From Clostridia bacterium (GTDB lineage Bacteria > Bacillota > Clostridia > Oscillospirales > CAG-272): a stretch of 62,397 nucleotides of DNA. The notes under the pieces were generated by a model that did no database searches, was not told the origin of the DNA, and was given only the letters and a program-made list of their open reading frames with translations. Of this stretch, positions 1 through 8,038 are shown piece after piece (the first letter of the stretch is position 1; every line of letters starts with the position of its first letter). The DNA lies in the NCBI GenBank assembly GCA_017631325.1, contig JAGBTM010000043.1:1-62397 (forward strand). Direction: 5' to 3'. The translations under genes and the position numbers were made by a program.

Positions 1-104
1 ATCTTATTTACGGCCGAAAATGAACTCTCCGTAGCCGCAAAATAAGCACCGCCTATAACGCAGATAATAAATATTATCCACAAGGGTATACTGTCACTAC
101 CCAC
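1..104 (-). CDS. CorC/HlyC-type (CNNM/DUF21) membrane transporter, N-terminal fragment
   Basis: Only the first 34 codons lie in the window; the gene runs off the left edge. It starts at GTG (102-104) behind an AAGGAG ribosome binding site with a 10-base spacer. The visible protein is a hydrophobic first helix (PLWIIFIICVIGGAYF) followed by AATESSFSAVNK. The pattern 'hydrophobic helix, A-x-E-x-[AS]-[FL], then a basic or polar turn' is typical of the start of the CNNM domain in CorC/HlyC/YfjD family Mg2+/cation efflux proteins. The family call is inferred from this short stretch only. It has its own promoter at 144-172, just upstream of which end three small RNA-like units transcribed in the same direction. 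Confidence 0.6.
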   Translation of the reverse strand, partial: MGSDSIPLWIIFIICVIGGAYFAATESSFSAVNK

Positions 105-143
105 GAGTAATCAACTCCTTACCTATTTTTTCAGTTAAATATT

Positions 144-172
144 ATTATATCATTTACGCGCGAAAATGTCAA
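144..172 (-). promoter_or_regulatory. Promoter of the CorC/HlyC-type gene
   Basis: On the minus strand TTGACA (167-172) is separated by exactly 17 bases from TATAAT (144-149), a consensus vegetative promoter. The start codon is 40 bases further on. Confidence 0.8.
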
Positions 173-181
173 GTGAATAAC

Positions 182-308
182 AAAAAACCACCCCTTACGG
201 AGTGGTGTTTGAGAAGTCTACCCATATTAAGCCAAAGATTCTTCTCTGTCGCTGCGGAGTTCCCCAAGCGCTTCCCAGTTACATAGGGAGACGGCGCCAT
301 TGCTGGCT
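182..308 (-). ncRNA. Small RNA-like transcription unit, copy 1 of a tandem pair
   Basis: A consensus promoter (315-343) fires into about 127 bases with no plausible reading frame, ending in a strong hairpin (ACCACTCC-GTAA-GGGGTGGT) followed by a run of T on the minus strand, a classic intrinsic terminator. Upstream of the terminator AGAGAAG can pair with CTTCTC, and shorter 5' hairpins (CCC...GGG, GCG...CGC) are possible. The 3' half shares GACAGAGAAGAA, TGGCTT, GGGTAGACTTCTC and the terminator stem with the neighbouring unit at 361-468, while the 5' halves differ. I do not recognise it as a named RNA family. Ends are predicted from the promoter and terminator only. Confidence 0.6.
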
Positions 309-314
309 AAAATA

Positions 315-343
315 ATTATAACATAGGAGAATTAAAATATCAA
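315..343 (-). promoter_or_regulatory. Promoter of small RNA copy 1
   Basis: TTGATA (338-343), 17-base spacer, TATAAT (315-320) on the minus strand. The spacer is identical to that of the promoter at 475-503, so promoter and RNA were duplicated together. Confidence 0.8.
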
Positions 344-360
344 GCGTTAATTACAGTTTA

Positions 361-468
361 AAGCACAACCACCCCTTACGGAGTGGTTGTTGAGAAGTCT
401 ACCCTTAAAGCCATGAGTTCTTCTCTGTCTACGCGAATCTACCGTAGCTAGCCCTAGAGCCAAGTGGC
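361..468 (-). ncRNA. Small RNA-like transcription unit, copy 2 of a tandem pair
   Basis: About 108 bases from a consensus promoter (475-503) to a strong hairpin, CAACCACTCC-GTAA-GGGGTGGTTG, at 366-392. The T run after the hairpin is poorer than in copy 1. The 3' half matches copy 1 (AGAGAAG...CTTCTC pairing plus the shared terminator stem). The 5' part (GGCTCTAGGGCTAGC, then TCTACGG-like segments) is different and may be the variable, target-facing part. No open reading frame with a ribosome binding site is seen. Confidence 0.6.
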
Positions 469-474
469 AATATT

Positions 475-503
475 ATTATAACATAGGAGAATTAAAATGT
501 CAA
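475..503 (-). promoter_or_regulatory. Promoter of small RNA copy 2
   Basis: Perfect TTGACA (498-503), 17-base spacer and TATAAT (475-480) on the minus strand. It shares its spacer with the promoter at 315-343. Confidence 0.85.
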
Positions 504-535
504 GCGTTCGTCGGCGTGGGTTTTATAGACAAAAA

Positions 536-601
536 CAAAAAATAAGCCCTCCAAAAAAACGGAGGGCTTCAAGCCAATAACCCTTTGGTTAGCCTGTCAT
601 C
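536..601 (-). ncRNA. Third, unrelated small RNA-like unit
   Basis: A consensus promoter (608-636) is followed about 30-65 bases later by a terminator on the minus strand (AAGCCCTCC, loop of T, GGAGGGCTT, then T-rich). The roughly 66-base product contains AACC/GGTT self-complementarity and no credible reading frame. It could be a very short sRNA or a leader whose gene has been lost. It is not obviously related to the two units downstream. Confidence 0.5.
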
Positions 602-607
602 GTTATT

Positions 608-636
608 ATTATACGCTACTTTCGAAGAAAAGTCAA
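608..636 (-). promoter_or_regulatory. Promoter of the third small RNA
   Basis: TTGACT (631-636), 17-base spacer, TATAAT (608-613) on the minus strand. It lies just beyond a GC-rich hairpin (642-660) that may end the upstream gene. Confidence 0.75.
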
Positions 637-666
637 TAGTACCCCCAGAGATTTGCGGGGCAAAAA

Positions 667-1776
667 TCACACCAAAATTGAAAGAAGCTCATCAAAGGCT
701 GTGTCATAGTCGTCGTAGCTGATAACGTAGTCGCAGAGCGCGGCGTTTTTATCCTCGTATTCTAGCGCCATAAGTCTGTTGACCTTATCGTCAACCGAGG
801 AATTTTTCTTGATAATGTTAGCCATAAGCGACCTTTTGTTGCGCTTGAGGTATACGGCAGTCACGTTTTTGAACTGAGTTTTAAGCGACATAGCGCCACA
901 AATATCCATAGTAGTCAAAACTCTTTTTCCGCTCGAAAGTATTCTCTCAACGTCCGCCTTTTTAGAGCCGTAGCCGTGTCCTGCGTACATTGTAGACTGA
1001 AACAGCTCTCCGCTGTCGCACATGCTCCTGAAATTTTCAAGCGAAACGTAGTTATACCACGCGTTTTCCTCTAGTGCTGTTGGGTCCTTTGTGGTGTAGC
1101 TCTGGAGCTTTTCAAAGCTCGGGGCAGCCTCAAGAAGACGGGTAGCTAGCTTGGATTTTCCTGTACCCGAGGGGCCGACGAGGACGACTATGTCAGCATC
1201 GCGCGTTTCGGATATAGAGGGCTTTGCGGAGTAGCTTTCAGCTATTATCTCAACGATTTTGAGGAATTCGTCGTAATGGTTGACAGCGAGCATACCCGTA
1301 GACTCCATGTTCCACGGACGGCGCATCAAGATGGGATATTTTGCGTGCGAGGTCAGAATATTGTGCATAGCGTCGTCAAAGAGAATGTCGGTGTGGATAT
1401 TGTCCTTTCTCGCTCCCATATATATGTGGTCGGCAGGAATTTCGGGAAATTCCTCCATTATACGCTTTGCGCGTATTCCCATAAATTCGGGAGGCACGGC
1501 GGTGCAAACGAACACCTCGGTCATTTGACTTAGCTTGCGAACAAACTCCTTTGCCCCTTCGTAAACGGGCTGAGTACGGTAAAATTCGGGGTCGCTGAAA
1601 TAGGGGTAAATACTGTCAATTCGAGTTCCGACCATACCCCACCTGTCCTTTTCGTAGAGGTTGAGCGGTGGGTCGAACTTGTATTTCTCGTTCGCGAGCT
1701 TAATAGCGTATCCCGTACACTCCATCAAAATATCGTCTATGTCAAGTGCTGTTGATAATCTGTATTTTCTGTTCAT
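667..1776 (-). CDS. Fusion of a HAD-type 5'(3')-deoxyribonucleotidase and a guanylate kinase-like domain
   Basis: 369 residues with two domains. Residues 1 to about 185 resemble the NT5C/YorS family of HAD nucleotidases: nucleophile motif ALDIDDIL (D12/D14), the cap with DRWG, VCTAVPP and the acidic motif ILFDDAMHN. From about residue 195 to the end it resembles guanylate kinase: P-loop GPSGTGKS, SYTTKDP (the Gmk SYTTRxPR motif), YGSKK, and a late E-x-E-rich lid helix. One part would remove phosphate from a (deoxy)nucleotide and the other would phosphorylate GMP or dGMP, so a nucleotide salvage or quality-control role is inferred. The start has an AAGGAAA ribosome binding site. A 147-base leader upstream carries a hairpin and its own promoter. 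GMP specificity cannot be judged because the Gmk GMP-binding residues are only partly conserved. Confidence 0.75.
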   Translation of the reverse strand: MNRKYRLSTALDIDDILMECTGYAIKLANEKYKFDPPLNLYEKDRWGMVGTRIDSIYPYFSDPEFYRTQPVYEGAKEFVRKLSQMTEVFVCTAVPPEFMGIRAKRIMEEFPEIPADHIYMGARKDNIHTDILFDDAMHNILTSHAKYPILMRRPWNMESTGMLAVNHYDEFLKIVEIIAESYSAKPSISETRDADIVVLVGPSGTGKSKLATRLLEAAPSFEKLQSYTTKDPTALEENAWYNYVSLENFRSMCDSGELFQSTMYAGHGYGSKKADVERILSSGKRVLTTMDICGAMSLKTQFKNVTAVYLKRNKRSLMANIIKKNSSVDDKVNRLMALEYEDKNAALCDYVISYDDYDTAFDELLSILV

Positions 1777-1868
1777 ATTACATTTCCTTTCCTATAATTC
1801 TTTAGGATTTGCATTTGCTTTAAATAAAATTCGGCAGGCGACTATACACAATACCACTATAAGAAAAA

Positions 1869-1912
1869 ATGCAGCCTCTCGTGTTTGATACAGAAACACG
1901 GAAAGCTGCCTA
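1869..1912 (-). terminator. Attenuator-like hairpin in the leader of the nucleotidase-kinase gene
   Basis: On the minus strand GGCAGC and CGTGTTT pair with AAACACG and GGCTGC, followed by ATTTTTTC, an intrinsic terminator structure placed only a few bases after the predicted transcription start of the promoter at 1930-1957. Either a short RNA ends here or the gene at 667-1776 is controlled by premature termination. A later CTGCC in the leader could compete for the GGCAG arm. Confidence 0.6.
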
Positions 1913-1929
1913 AAATATAGTGTGAGATT

Positions 1930-1957
1930 ATTTTACCATAAATTTGGAAAATGTCAA
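1930..1957 (-). promoter_or_regulatory. Promoter upstream of the leader hairpin
   Basis: TTGACA (1952-1957), 16-base spacer, TAAAAT (1930-1935) on the minus strand. Confidence 0.7.
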
Positions 1958-2117
1958 GAGCTTTTAGTGAAAAAATGCTGAATTTGTGCGTTTTTTTAAA
2001 CAAAAATTGTCAAAATGAACAAATTACGGCCAAAATCACATCTATTTCAGCATATCGTTAGCTTTTCCCGTCCCTCCATAAAGTGTGATATTTCGTCAAA
2101 TTGCGACGCCATGACGG

Positions 2118-2146
2118 TTGACATTATGCCGAAAATATGCTAAAAT
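2118..2146 (+). promoter_or_regulatory. Promoter of malQ
   Basis: TTGACA (2118-2123), 17-base spacer, TAAAAT (2141-2146), about 100 bases before the malQ start. Apart from this, the divergent minus-strand promoter and the leader hairpin, 1777-2243 shows no gene. Confidence 0.75.
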
Positions 2147-2243
2147 AATCTTGCTCACAAAACGCGAAAAACGGCAAAAATATTAAACGCCGACACGCGC
2201 GTTGCTGTCGGCAAAAGTCCAACTCAAACGGAGCAAATACGTA

Positions 2244-3773
2244 ATGAGCTATTCAAATAAATCCACCCTCAAAAATTTCGGCTTTAAGAGAAAAAGCGGA
2301 ATACTTATGCCCATCAGCGCTTTGCCCTGCCCCTACGGAATAGGCTCGCTTGGAAAGGGAGCGTACGATTTCGTCGACTTTCTTCACAAGACGGGTACTA
2401 AGTGCTGGCAGGTTTTACCTCTTAATCCCACCTCCTACGGTGACAGTCCCTATCAGTCACCCGCTTCGGTTGCGTCAAATCCCTATTTTATAGACCTCGA
2501 CATGCTCGCAGGCGACGGACTTTTAACCAAATCCGAGCTGAAACAAAGCAGGGACACATCACCCCGTATCGACTACGGCCGACTTTTTAATGAGAGATAT
2601 TCCACTCTGCGCAGGGCCTACGGCCGTTTTGCAAAAAAGGGCCTCAACAAATCCGAAAATTACAAGCGCTTTATAAGAAAAAACAAGTCCTGGCTCTCTG
2701 ACTACGCACTCTTTATGGCACTAAAGGAGCATTACGGCTACAAGGAGTGGACGCTATGGGGAGAGGAGCATAAAGACGTAAACCAAGCGCGAGCACACAG
2801 GAACGATTTTTCCTCTGTGTGCGGCTTCTTTGAGTGGCTGCAGTACGAGTTTTATACACAGTGGCGCGCCCTCTCAGACTACGCGCACTCCAAGGGTATT
2901 CTCATAATCGGCGATATGCCGATATACGTCGCTCACGACAGTATGGACGTTTGGCAGTCGCCCTCGCAGTTTCTTCTCGACGGGGATTATAATCCTACCG
3001 TAGTCGCAGGCTGTCCCCCCGACGGCTTCTCGCCTGACGGTCAGCTTTGGGGCAACCCTATCTACAACTGGCCGCTTATGGAAAGCGATGGCTTTAGCTG
3101 GTGGATTAACCGAGTACGCGCTGCCTCCGGCCTTTACGATATTATTCGAATAGACCATTTCAGAGGCTTTGCAGGATATTACAGTATTCCCTACGGTCAC
3201 ACGACGGCAAGGGAGGGAAAATGGAACACGGCCCCCGGCATAAACCTCTTCCGTAAGATAAAAGAGGCGCTCCCAAGCGTCAAAATCATCGCTGAGGACC
3301 TCGGATTTATCACCGACGACGTTCGAGAGCTTCTTTGTGACACAGGCTTCCCCGGAATGAAAATGCTCCAGTTCGCATTCTACGACGATGAAAGCGAATA
3401 TCTTCCTCGCACCTACAAGAGCGAAAACTGTGTAGCCTACCCCGCCTCTCACGACTCCGACTGTATAAGAAGCTTTTGCGAGAGCCTTGAGGGTGAAGCG
3501 CTTCTGCGCTTCAACAGAGAGTGTATAAAAAGAAAGGGGCAAAGCCGCACCTACGACCTTATTTCACTCGCTATGGAAAGTGTCGCAAACCTCACGGTCG
3601 TTCCTATTCAGGACTACCTCGAGCTTAAAAACGAGGACGGCCGAATGAACACCCCCTCGGTAGCAGAGGGTAACTGGACCTACCGTATAAATCCAAGATA
3701 CCGTACCGAAAAATTGAAAAACAAAATATCAAGCCTGACTAAGAGCACCGGCAGAAGCACGGAGCGAAAATAA
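2244..3773 (+). CDS. malQ: 4-alpha-glucanotransferase (amylomaltase, GH77)
   Basis: 509 residues, the usual MalQ length. It transfers alpha-1,4-glucan chains between maltodextrins in the cytoplasm, releasing glucose, and works in starch, glycogen and maltodextrin metabolism. Diagnostic stretches are RKSGILMPISALPCPYGIG near the start, CWQVLPLNPTSYGDSPYQS, IGDMPIYVAHDSMDVW, the nucleophile region IIRIDHFRGF, the acid/base region IAEDLGFIT and the late YPASHDSDC (usually GTHDND). The ATG at 2244 is chosen because ACGGAG lies 10 bases upstream; an upstream TTG at 2202 has no ribosome binding site. It stands alone behind its own promoter and ends before a hairpin at 3901. Confidence 0.95.
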   Translation: MSYSNKSTLKNFGFKRKSGILMPISALPCPYGIGSLGKGAYDFVDFLHKTGTKCWQVLPLNPTSYGDSPYQSPASVASNPYFIDLDMLAGDGLLTKSELKQSRDTSPRIDYGRLFNERYSTLRRAYGRFAKKGLNKSENYKRFIRKNKSWLSDYALFMALKEHYGYKEWTLWGEEHKDVNQARAHRNDFSSVCGFFEWLQYEFYTQWRALSDYAHSKGILIIGDMPIYVAHDSMDVWQSPSQFLLDGDYNPTVVAGCPPDGFSPDGQLWGNPIYNWPLMESDGFSWWINRVRAASGLYDIIRIDHFRGFAGYYSIPYGHTTAREGKWNTAPGINLFRKIKEALPSVKIIAEDLGFITDDVRELLCDTGFPGMKMLQFAFYDDESEYLPRTYKSENCVAYPASHDSDCIRSFCESLEGEALLRFNRECIKRKGQSRTYDLISLAMESVANLTVVPIQDYLELKNEDGRMNTPSVAEGNWTYRINPRYRTEKLKNKISSLTKSTGRSTERK

Positions 3774-3900
3774 TCGAAGCGAAGCGTGAAAACGCAGACT
3801 GGAAATTAATCGGTTTTCTTTGGCCAATGCTATTCTCGTTTTTCTCCAACAAACCAAAATTGTATATTACAGTTTACAAAATTAGCATTTCAATATCAAT

Positions 3901-3953
3901 AAAAGAGAGAATCCACCGTCTAGTGACGACCGAAGGATTCTCTCTTTTTACTA
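3901..3953. terminator. Bidirectional terminator between malQ and the nuclease gene
   Basis: AAAGAGAGAATCC pairs with GGATTCTCTCTTT across a 20-base loop, with A and T runs on the two sides, so it can stop both convergent genes. Confidence 0.8.
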
Positions 3954-4002
3954 TATTGTCAACTTTGTTTATTATATTGGTTATCGCCTTAACGAAAACA
4001 CT

Positions 4003-6711
4003 TTACGTGCAAGCTATGATTATGACAACGATAGCTCCTATGCAAACAGCGGCTATCAGGACAACCTTAGTGGCCCTGTCTATCATAAGAGTGCCATCGG
4101 TGTCGTCCTCTCCGTCGCCATCACCGTCGTCGAGCACCCCGTCGTCATCGTCACCGTCATCTGAAAGCTCATTATCGCAGACGTCACAAATTTCGTCAAG
4201 GTCAGCGTCGAAATGTCCGAGAGCCTTAATAATTTCACCCTCGTCAAGTATATCACCACAGTCAGCGCAGTAAGTAATGCCCGTGTGTCCGTCAGCCTCA
4301 CAGGTGGGCGCTGTCGCACCCTTAACAAGCTCCTTGCCGTGACCCGTTGCTTCAAGGATTTCTTCTTCGAGATAATCACAGCTCTCACACTCTCTGAGAC
4401 GTCCGCCGTCAGAGATGCAGGTAGGCTCGATTACCACCCACTCGGAAAACTTGTGTCCAAGAGCGCCTACAACCTCACCCTCATCAATTACCTCGCCACA
4501 GTCGGCGCAGTAGGTAACGCCCGTGTGTCCGTCACTCTCACAGTCGGGCGCTACGGCTCCGATGGTGGAGGTGCTCTTATGCTCGCACAGAGGCTCCTCG
4601 GCCTCTGCGTATACGGTTATACTGTATGCGCGGCTCTGCTTTGCAAGCGAGATATACTCTACTCTGTCAACTGCTGTGTTGAACGTCACGGTCACGATAC
4701 CGCCGTTATTCGTAGCGGTAGCCCCCGCAGGAGCATTCAGCCAGCTGGTTACGTACTTTGATTCAAGACCCGTACAGTCTATCTCTATCTTAACTATATT
4801 GTTAAATTCAATAATAACGTCGGAGCCCTGGTAGAAGCGAACGGGGTTCGTATAATCCGCGACGTTCGACGATGCTGCGGCTTTATTGTTCGTTACAGTA
4901 AGACCGCCGCTAGCCCAAACCTGACTTGAAGTTGAAATCGACACGCGCTGATTTGCGCCCTTAAAGGATATAGTCACCTTATCGGATACAACCATAACGG
5001 CGCCACACCCCGTGCACACTCCGTCCTGATATTCGTGCACTCCCGTAGCCGACGTTTCACCCGCCTTGTAGCTATCGGCGCACACCTTACAGGTGTAGGT
5101 TGTGAAGCCGCCCTTCGTGCAGGTAGGGGGCGTTACGACAGCCATGTAAACGTGCTGGCAGACGTCGGGAGTATCAGGGGTATCGGGAGTATCCTCCTGA
5201 GAGTCCTCGGTATACATACGCGCAACGTAATCGGTATCTGCCATCTTCGATTCACGAAGAACGCCCATAGTCACGTATTTGCCGTATGTACCTATGTAGC
5301 AGGTCTCGCCCGAAAGAGTGGTTTTAAACGCGCACTTGCCGGCATCCCAGGTGAATACCGAGCTTGCCGTCGCGCCGTATTTGAAATTGTAATACGTTCC
5401 GTCAATAACGAGATTTATATACTGCTTGTTTCCGCCACTGTCCTTAAAATAGAGATAGTAGCCACCCGAGACGCTCACGACATATACGTCAACGCCGTTT
5501 GCAAAATCGGTATCGGTAGCGCCGTAGTATCCACTCATAGAGCCCGTGAAGTAATATTGCGCACTCTTTTCGCTCGAGTATAGGCCGAGCTTGTATGGAG
5601 CGCCCTCCTTCACCTCGGAGACGTATGTGGGAGCCGACGGTGTCAGCGCCTCCTTAGCTCCACACTCAACGCAAGAGCCCCCCTCAAATCTGTGCCCCTT
5701 GGCGTCGGTTACGTTAGCCTTATAGCTGTACGTACAGCCTGCCGTCTTGCAGGTATAGAGAGTATAACCTCCCGCCGTACAGGTTGCCATTATCACGACA
5801 CCCGTGTCAAAATTATTGTGGTTACATTTAGTATCGGCATTGCCCGAGGGAGTGCTCATTCCATCGGGAATTTCCTCTCCGAAAAGAAGAAACGCAAGCT
5901 CGGGATAATCAACGAACACGTTACGGGTTCCGGTGATAGACTCTACCGAGTCGTTACGTCCAAGCTCCCACGTGTCAACAGGGTCCTGCTCCATCCACTG
6001 AAGAAGAACGCTAACGCTCTCCATAACACCGCCCGTGCCCCAAGCCTTACCCGTATTACCCCAGCGCACGTAAACGTAGAGGAAAATACGCGCAACGTCG
6101 CCCCTGAGGTCGTACCTTCCACCCGACTCGCTGTTGGGGTTGTAGTAGCTGCCGCTCTGTCCGTACGCAGTGTTTCCGCGCGAGGAATTCTCGCTTATAG
6201 AGGTGGGACGAAGCATCATAATATCGTCCTCGTCACTTCCGCCAAGTCCCTTGCTGTTAGGCCAGGTGTGCTCGCGGTTCCAGTTGCCGTCCCAAGAGGG
6301 TCCGATAGCCTTGCCGGAATAGAACGAAGATATCTTTCCACCACCGTTCTCGCAGTCGGTGTACTTGAATAGCGATTTGGTTGCGTTATAGCTTGTAGTG
6401 TATCTGTGTGCGCCCTTCATTACGCTCTGCAAATTCTTGTACAGGGCGCTGCTTGAAGCATTGCTCTGAGTTGTTCCGCCGGAATATGACGAAAGCGTCT
6501 CGTATGAGCGCGAGCCCGTGTAAAATTCAAGCGCGTTCGGTGACATAAAGGTAGCCACCTCGCCTCTTTCCCCCCAGTTGTATATATAGTCGCCGTCATA
6601 GGTGTATGAAACGTCGGCGGCGCTTGCCGTAATGCTCGACAACGGCAAGTAGGATATACACATGACCAGCGCAACAACCAGCGCGAGTATGCGTTTTTTA
6701 GTCGTAACCAT
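4003..6711 (-). CDS. Secreted, membrane-anchored EndA/NucM-type endonuclease with Cys-rich repeats
   Basis: 902 residues. A signal peptide (residues 1-32: basic start, hydrophobic core, ITASAA cleavage site) leads into an endonuclease I domain at roughly 75-285 with the signature WNREHTWPNSKG (catalytic His) and DIMMLRPTS. After it come several Cys/His modules at about 295, 520 and three between 715 and 870, each with Cx2C-like pairs (for example YCADCGE, GVCTGCGA) joined by G-H-x-[FL] turns, with beta-rich stretches between. The end is an Asp-rich spacer and a final hydrophobic helix, so the enzyme is probably held on the outer face of the membrane. It would cut extracellular DNA or RNA for nutrient use or biofilm remodelling. 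The start has GAGGG 8 bases upstream. It is separate from the capsule operon upstream. Confidence 0.85.
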   Translation of the reverse strand: MVTTKKRILALVVALVMCISYLPLSSITASAADVSYTYDGDYIYNWGERGEVATFMSPNALEFYTGSRSYETLSSYSGGTTQSNASSSALYKNLQSVMKGAHRYTTSYNATKSLFKYTDCENGGGKISSFYSGKAIGPSWDGNWNREHTWPNSKGLGGSDEDDIMMLRPTSISENSSRGNTAYGQSGSYYNPNSESGGRYDLRGDVARIFLYVYVRWGNTGKAWGTGGVMESVSVLLQWMEQDPVDTWELGRNDSVESITGTRNVFVDYPELAFLLFGEEIPDGMSTPSGNADTKCNHNNFDTGVVIMATCTAGGYTLYTCKTAGCTYSYKANVTDAKGHRFEGGSCVECGAKEALTPSAPTYVSEVKEGAPYKLGLYSSEKSAQYYFTGSMSGYYGATDTDFANGVDVYVVSVSGGYYLYFKDSGGNKQYINLVIDGTYYNFKYGATASSVFTWDAGKCAFKTTLSGETCYIGTYGKYVTMGVLRESKMADTDYVARMYTEDSQEDTPDTPDTPDVCQHVYMAVVTPPTCTKGGFTTYTCKVCADSYKAGETSATGVHEYQDGVCTGCGAVMVVSDKVTISFKGANQRVSISTSSQVWASGGLTVTNNKAAASSNVADYTNPVRFYQGSDVIIEFNNIVKIEIDCTGLESKYVTSWLNAPAGATATNNGGIVTVTFNTAVDRVEYISLAKQSRAYSITVYAEAEEPLCEHKSTSTIGAVAPDCESDGHTGVTYCADCGEVIDEGEVVGALGHKFSEWVVIEPTCISDGGRLRECESCDYLEEEILEATGHGKELVKGATAPTCEADGHTGITYCADCGDILDEGEIIKALGHFDADLDEICDVCDNELSDDGDDDDGVLDDGDGDGEDDTDGTLMIDRATKVVLIAAVCIGAIVVIIIACT

Positions 6712-6809
6712 CAGAATTTCCCTCTTTTGATTTATTATTGTGTCATGAAATTACCGTAACTGTCGTAGTGTGATAAACTATTCGGTGCTATAAAGGTGTC
6801 TAACATAAT

Positions 6810-6837
6810 ATGCGCCAACATAAGTGATGGGGCGCAT
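6810..6837 (-). terminator. Hairpin ending the polysaccharide operon
   Basis: ATGCGCC pairs with GGCGCAT just after the last gene (6848). The following bases are A/T-rich but not a clean T run. Confidence 0.55.
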
Positions 6838-6847
6838 TTACTTTAGC

Positions 6848-8038
6848 TTAGAACTTTCGCCAAACCATCTTATTTACCACGCCCGTATAGGACTGAATGA
6901 TTTTGACAACCTTAGTTGACACGTTTTCCTCAACGTAGTCGGGTACGGGTATACCCGTGTCAAGATTTTCATTCATTTCGATAGCAGTTTCAACTGCTTG
7001 CAGAAGGCTTCTTTCGTCTATGCCCGCAAGAATAAACGCGGCTTTATCAAGCGCCTCCGGACGCTCGGTAGAGGTGCGTATACACACTGCAGGGAACGGG
7101 TTGCCGACCGAGGTGAAGAACGAGCTTTCCTCAGGAAGCGTTCCACTGTCCGAGATAACCGCGAAGGCATTCATCTGCAAATTGTTGTAGTCGTGGAAGC
7201 CGAGGGGCTCGTGACGTATTACGCGTGCGTCAAGCTCAAATCCACTAGCCTCAAGTCTGTTCCTGCTTCTTGGGTGGCAGGAATAGAGTATTGGCATATC
7301 GTATTTTTCCGCTATTTTGTTTATCGCGCCAAAGAGCGAGAGGAAGTTCTTCTCGGTATCAATATTTTCCTCTCTGTGAGCCGAAAGAAGAATGTACTTT
7401 TTCTTTTCAAGGCCAAGCCGAGAGAGTATATCCGACGCCTTAATATGCTCAAGGTTGTTATGAAGAACCTCTGCCATAGGTGAGCCGGTAACGTAGGTTC
7501 TTTCCTTAGGCAGACCGCACTCGTGGAGATAACGGCGCGCATGCTCGCTGTACGCAAGGTTTACGTCCGAGATAATATCAACTATACGTCTGTTGGTTTC
7601 CTCGGGCAGACATTCGTCCTTGCAGCGATTTCCCGCTTCCATGTGGAAGATGGGGATATGAAGCCTTTTTGCCGCAATAGCCGAGAGGCAGGAGTTGGTA
7701 TCGCCAAGCACAAGAACGGCATCGGGCTTGATGCTGTTCATAAGCTTGTAGGAGCAGTTGATGATGTTTCCAACGGTTGCGCCAAGGTCATCGCCGACAG
7801 CGTCCATATAAACCTCTGGAGCCTCAAGCTTCAGGTCCTTAAAGAACACACCGTTAAGGTTGTAATCGTAGTTCTGTCCCGTATGCGCAAGGACCGTGTC
7901 AAAATATTTACGGCATTTATTGATAACAGCCGCAAGACGAATAATCTCAGGACGGGTTCCGACGATAATCAAAAGCTTCAGCTTTCCGTTATTTTTAAAG
8001 CCTACGTCGCTGTAATCGAGCTTAATATTCATTTCCAT
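6848..8038 (-). CDS. capG: UDP-N-acetylglucosamine 2-epimerase family enzyme, CapG/WbjD/FnlC type
   Basis: 396 residues, GT-B fold. It shows the epimerase signature VGTRPEIIRL near the start, HTGQNYD, LGDTNSCLSA, HMEAGNR and the SDSGTLPEE UDP-binding motif. A plain WecB/MnaA epimerase would act on UDP-GlcNAc, but the genes just upstream are CapF and CapE homologues, so this is most likely the third enzyme of the UDP-L-FucNAc pathway (C2 epimerisation). The ATG overlaps the capF stop by one base, which implies translational coupling. It is the last gene of the polysaccharide operon. Confidence 0.88.
   Translation of the reverse strand: MEMNIKLDYSDVGFKNNGKLKLLIIVGTRPEIIRLAAVINKCRKYFDTVLAHTGQNYDYNLNGVFFKDLKLEAPEVYMDAVGDDLGATVGNIINCSYKLMNSIKPDAVLVLGDTNSCLSAIAAKRLHIPIFHMEAGNRCKDECLPEETNRRIVDIISDVNLAYSEHARRYLHECGLPKERTYVTGSPMAEVLHNNLEHIKASDILSRLGLEKKKYILLSAHREENIDTEKNFLSLFGAINKIAEKYDMPILYSCHPRSRNRLEASGFELDARVIRHEPLGFHDYNNLQMNAFAVISDSGTLPEESSFFTSVGNPFPAVCIRTSTERPEALDKAAFILAGIDERSLLQAVETAIEMNENLDTGIPVPDYVEENVSTKVVKIIQSYTGVVNKMVWRKF

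Noticed and set aside
2202..2243. Upstream TTG start for malQ adding 14 residues
   Set aside because: No ribosome binding site; the ATG at 2244 has ACGGAG at the right distance and fits the family start better.
3827..4273. 148-codon frame opposite the end of the nuclease gene
   Set aside because: It is the antisense of the Asp-rich tail (read as Ser/Pro repeats) and includes the terminator hairpin, so it is a shadow.
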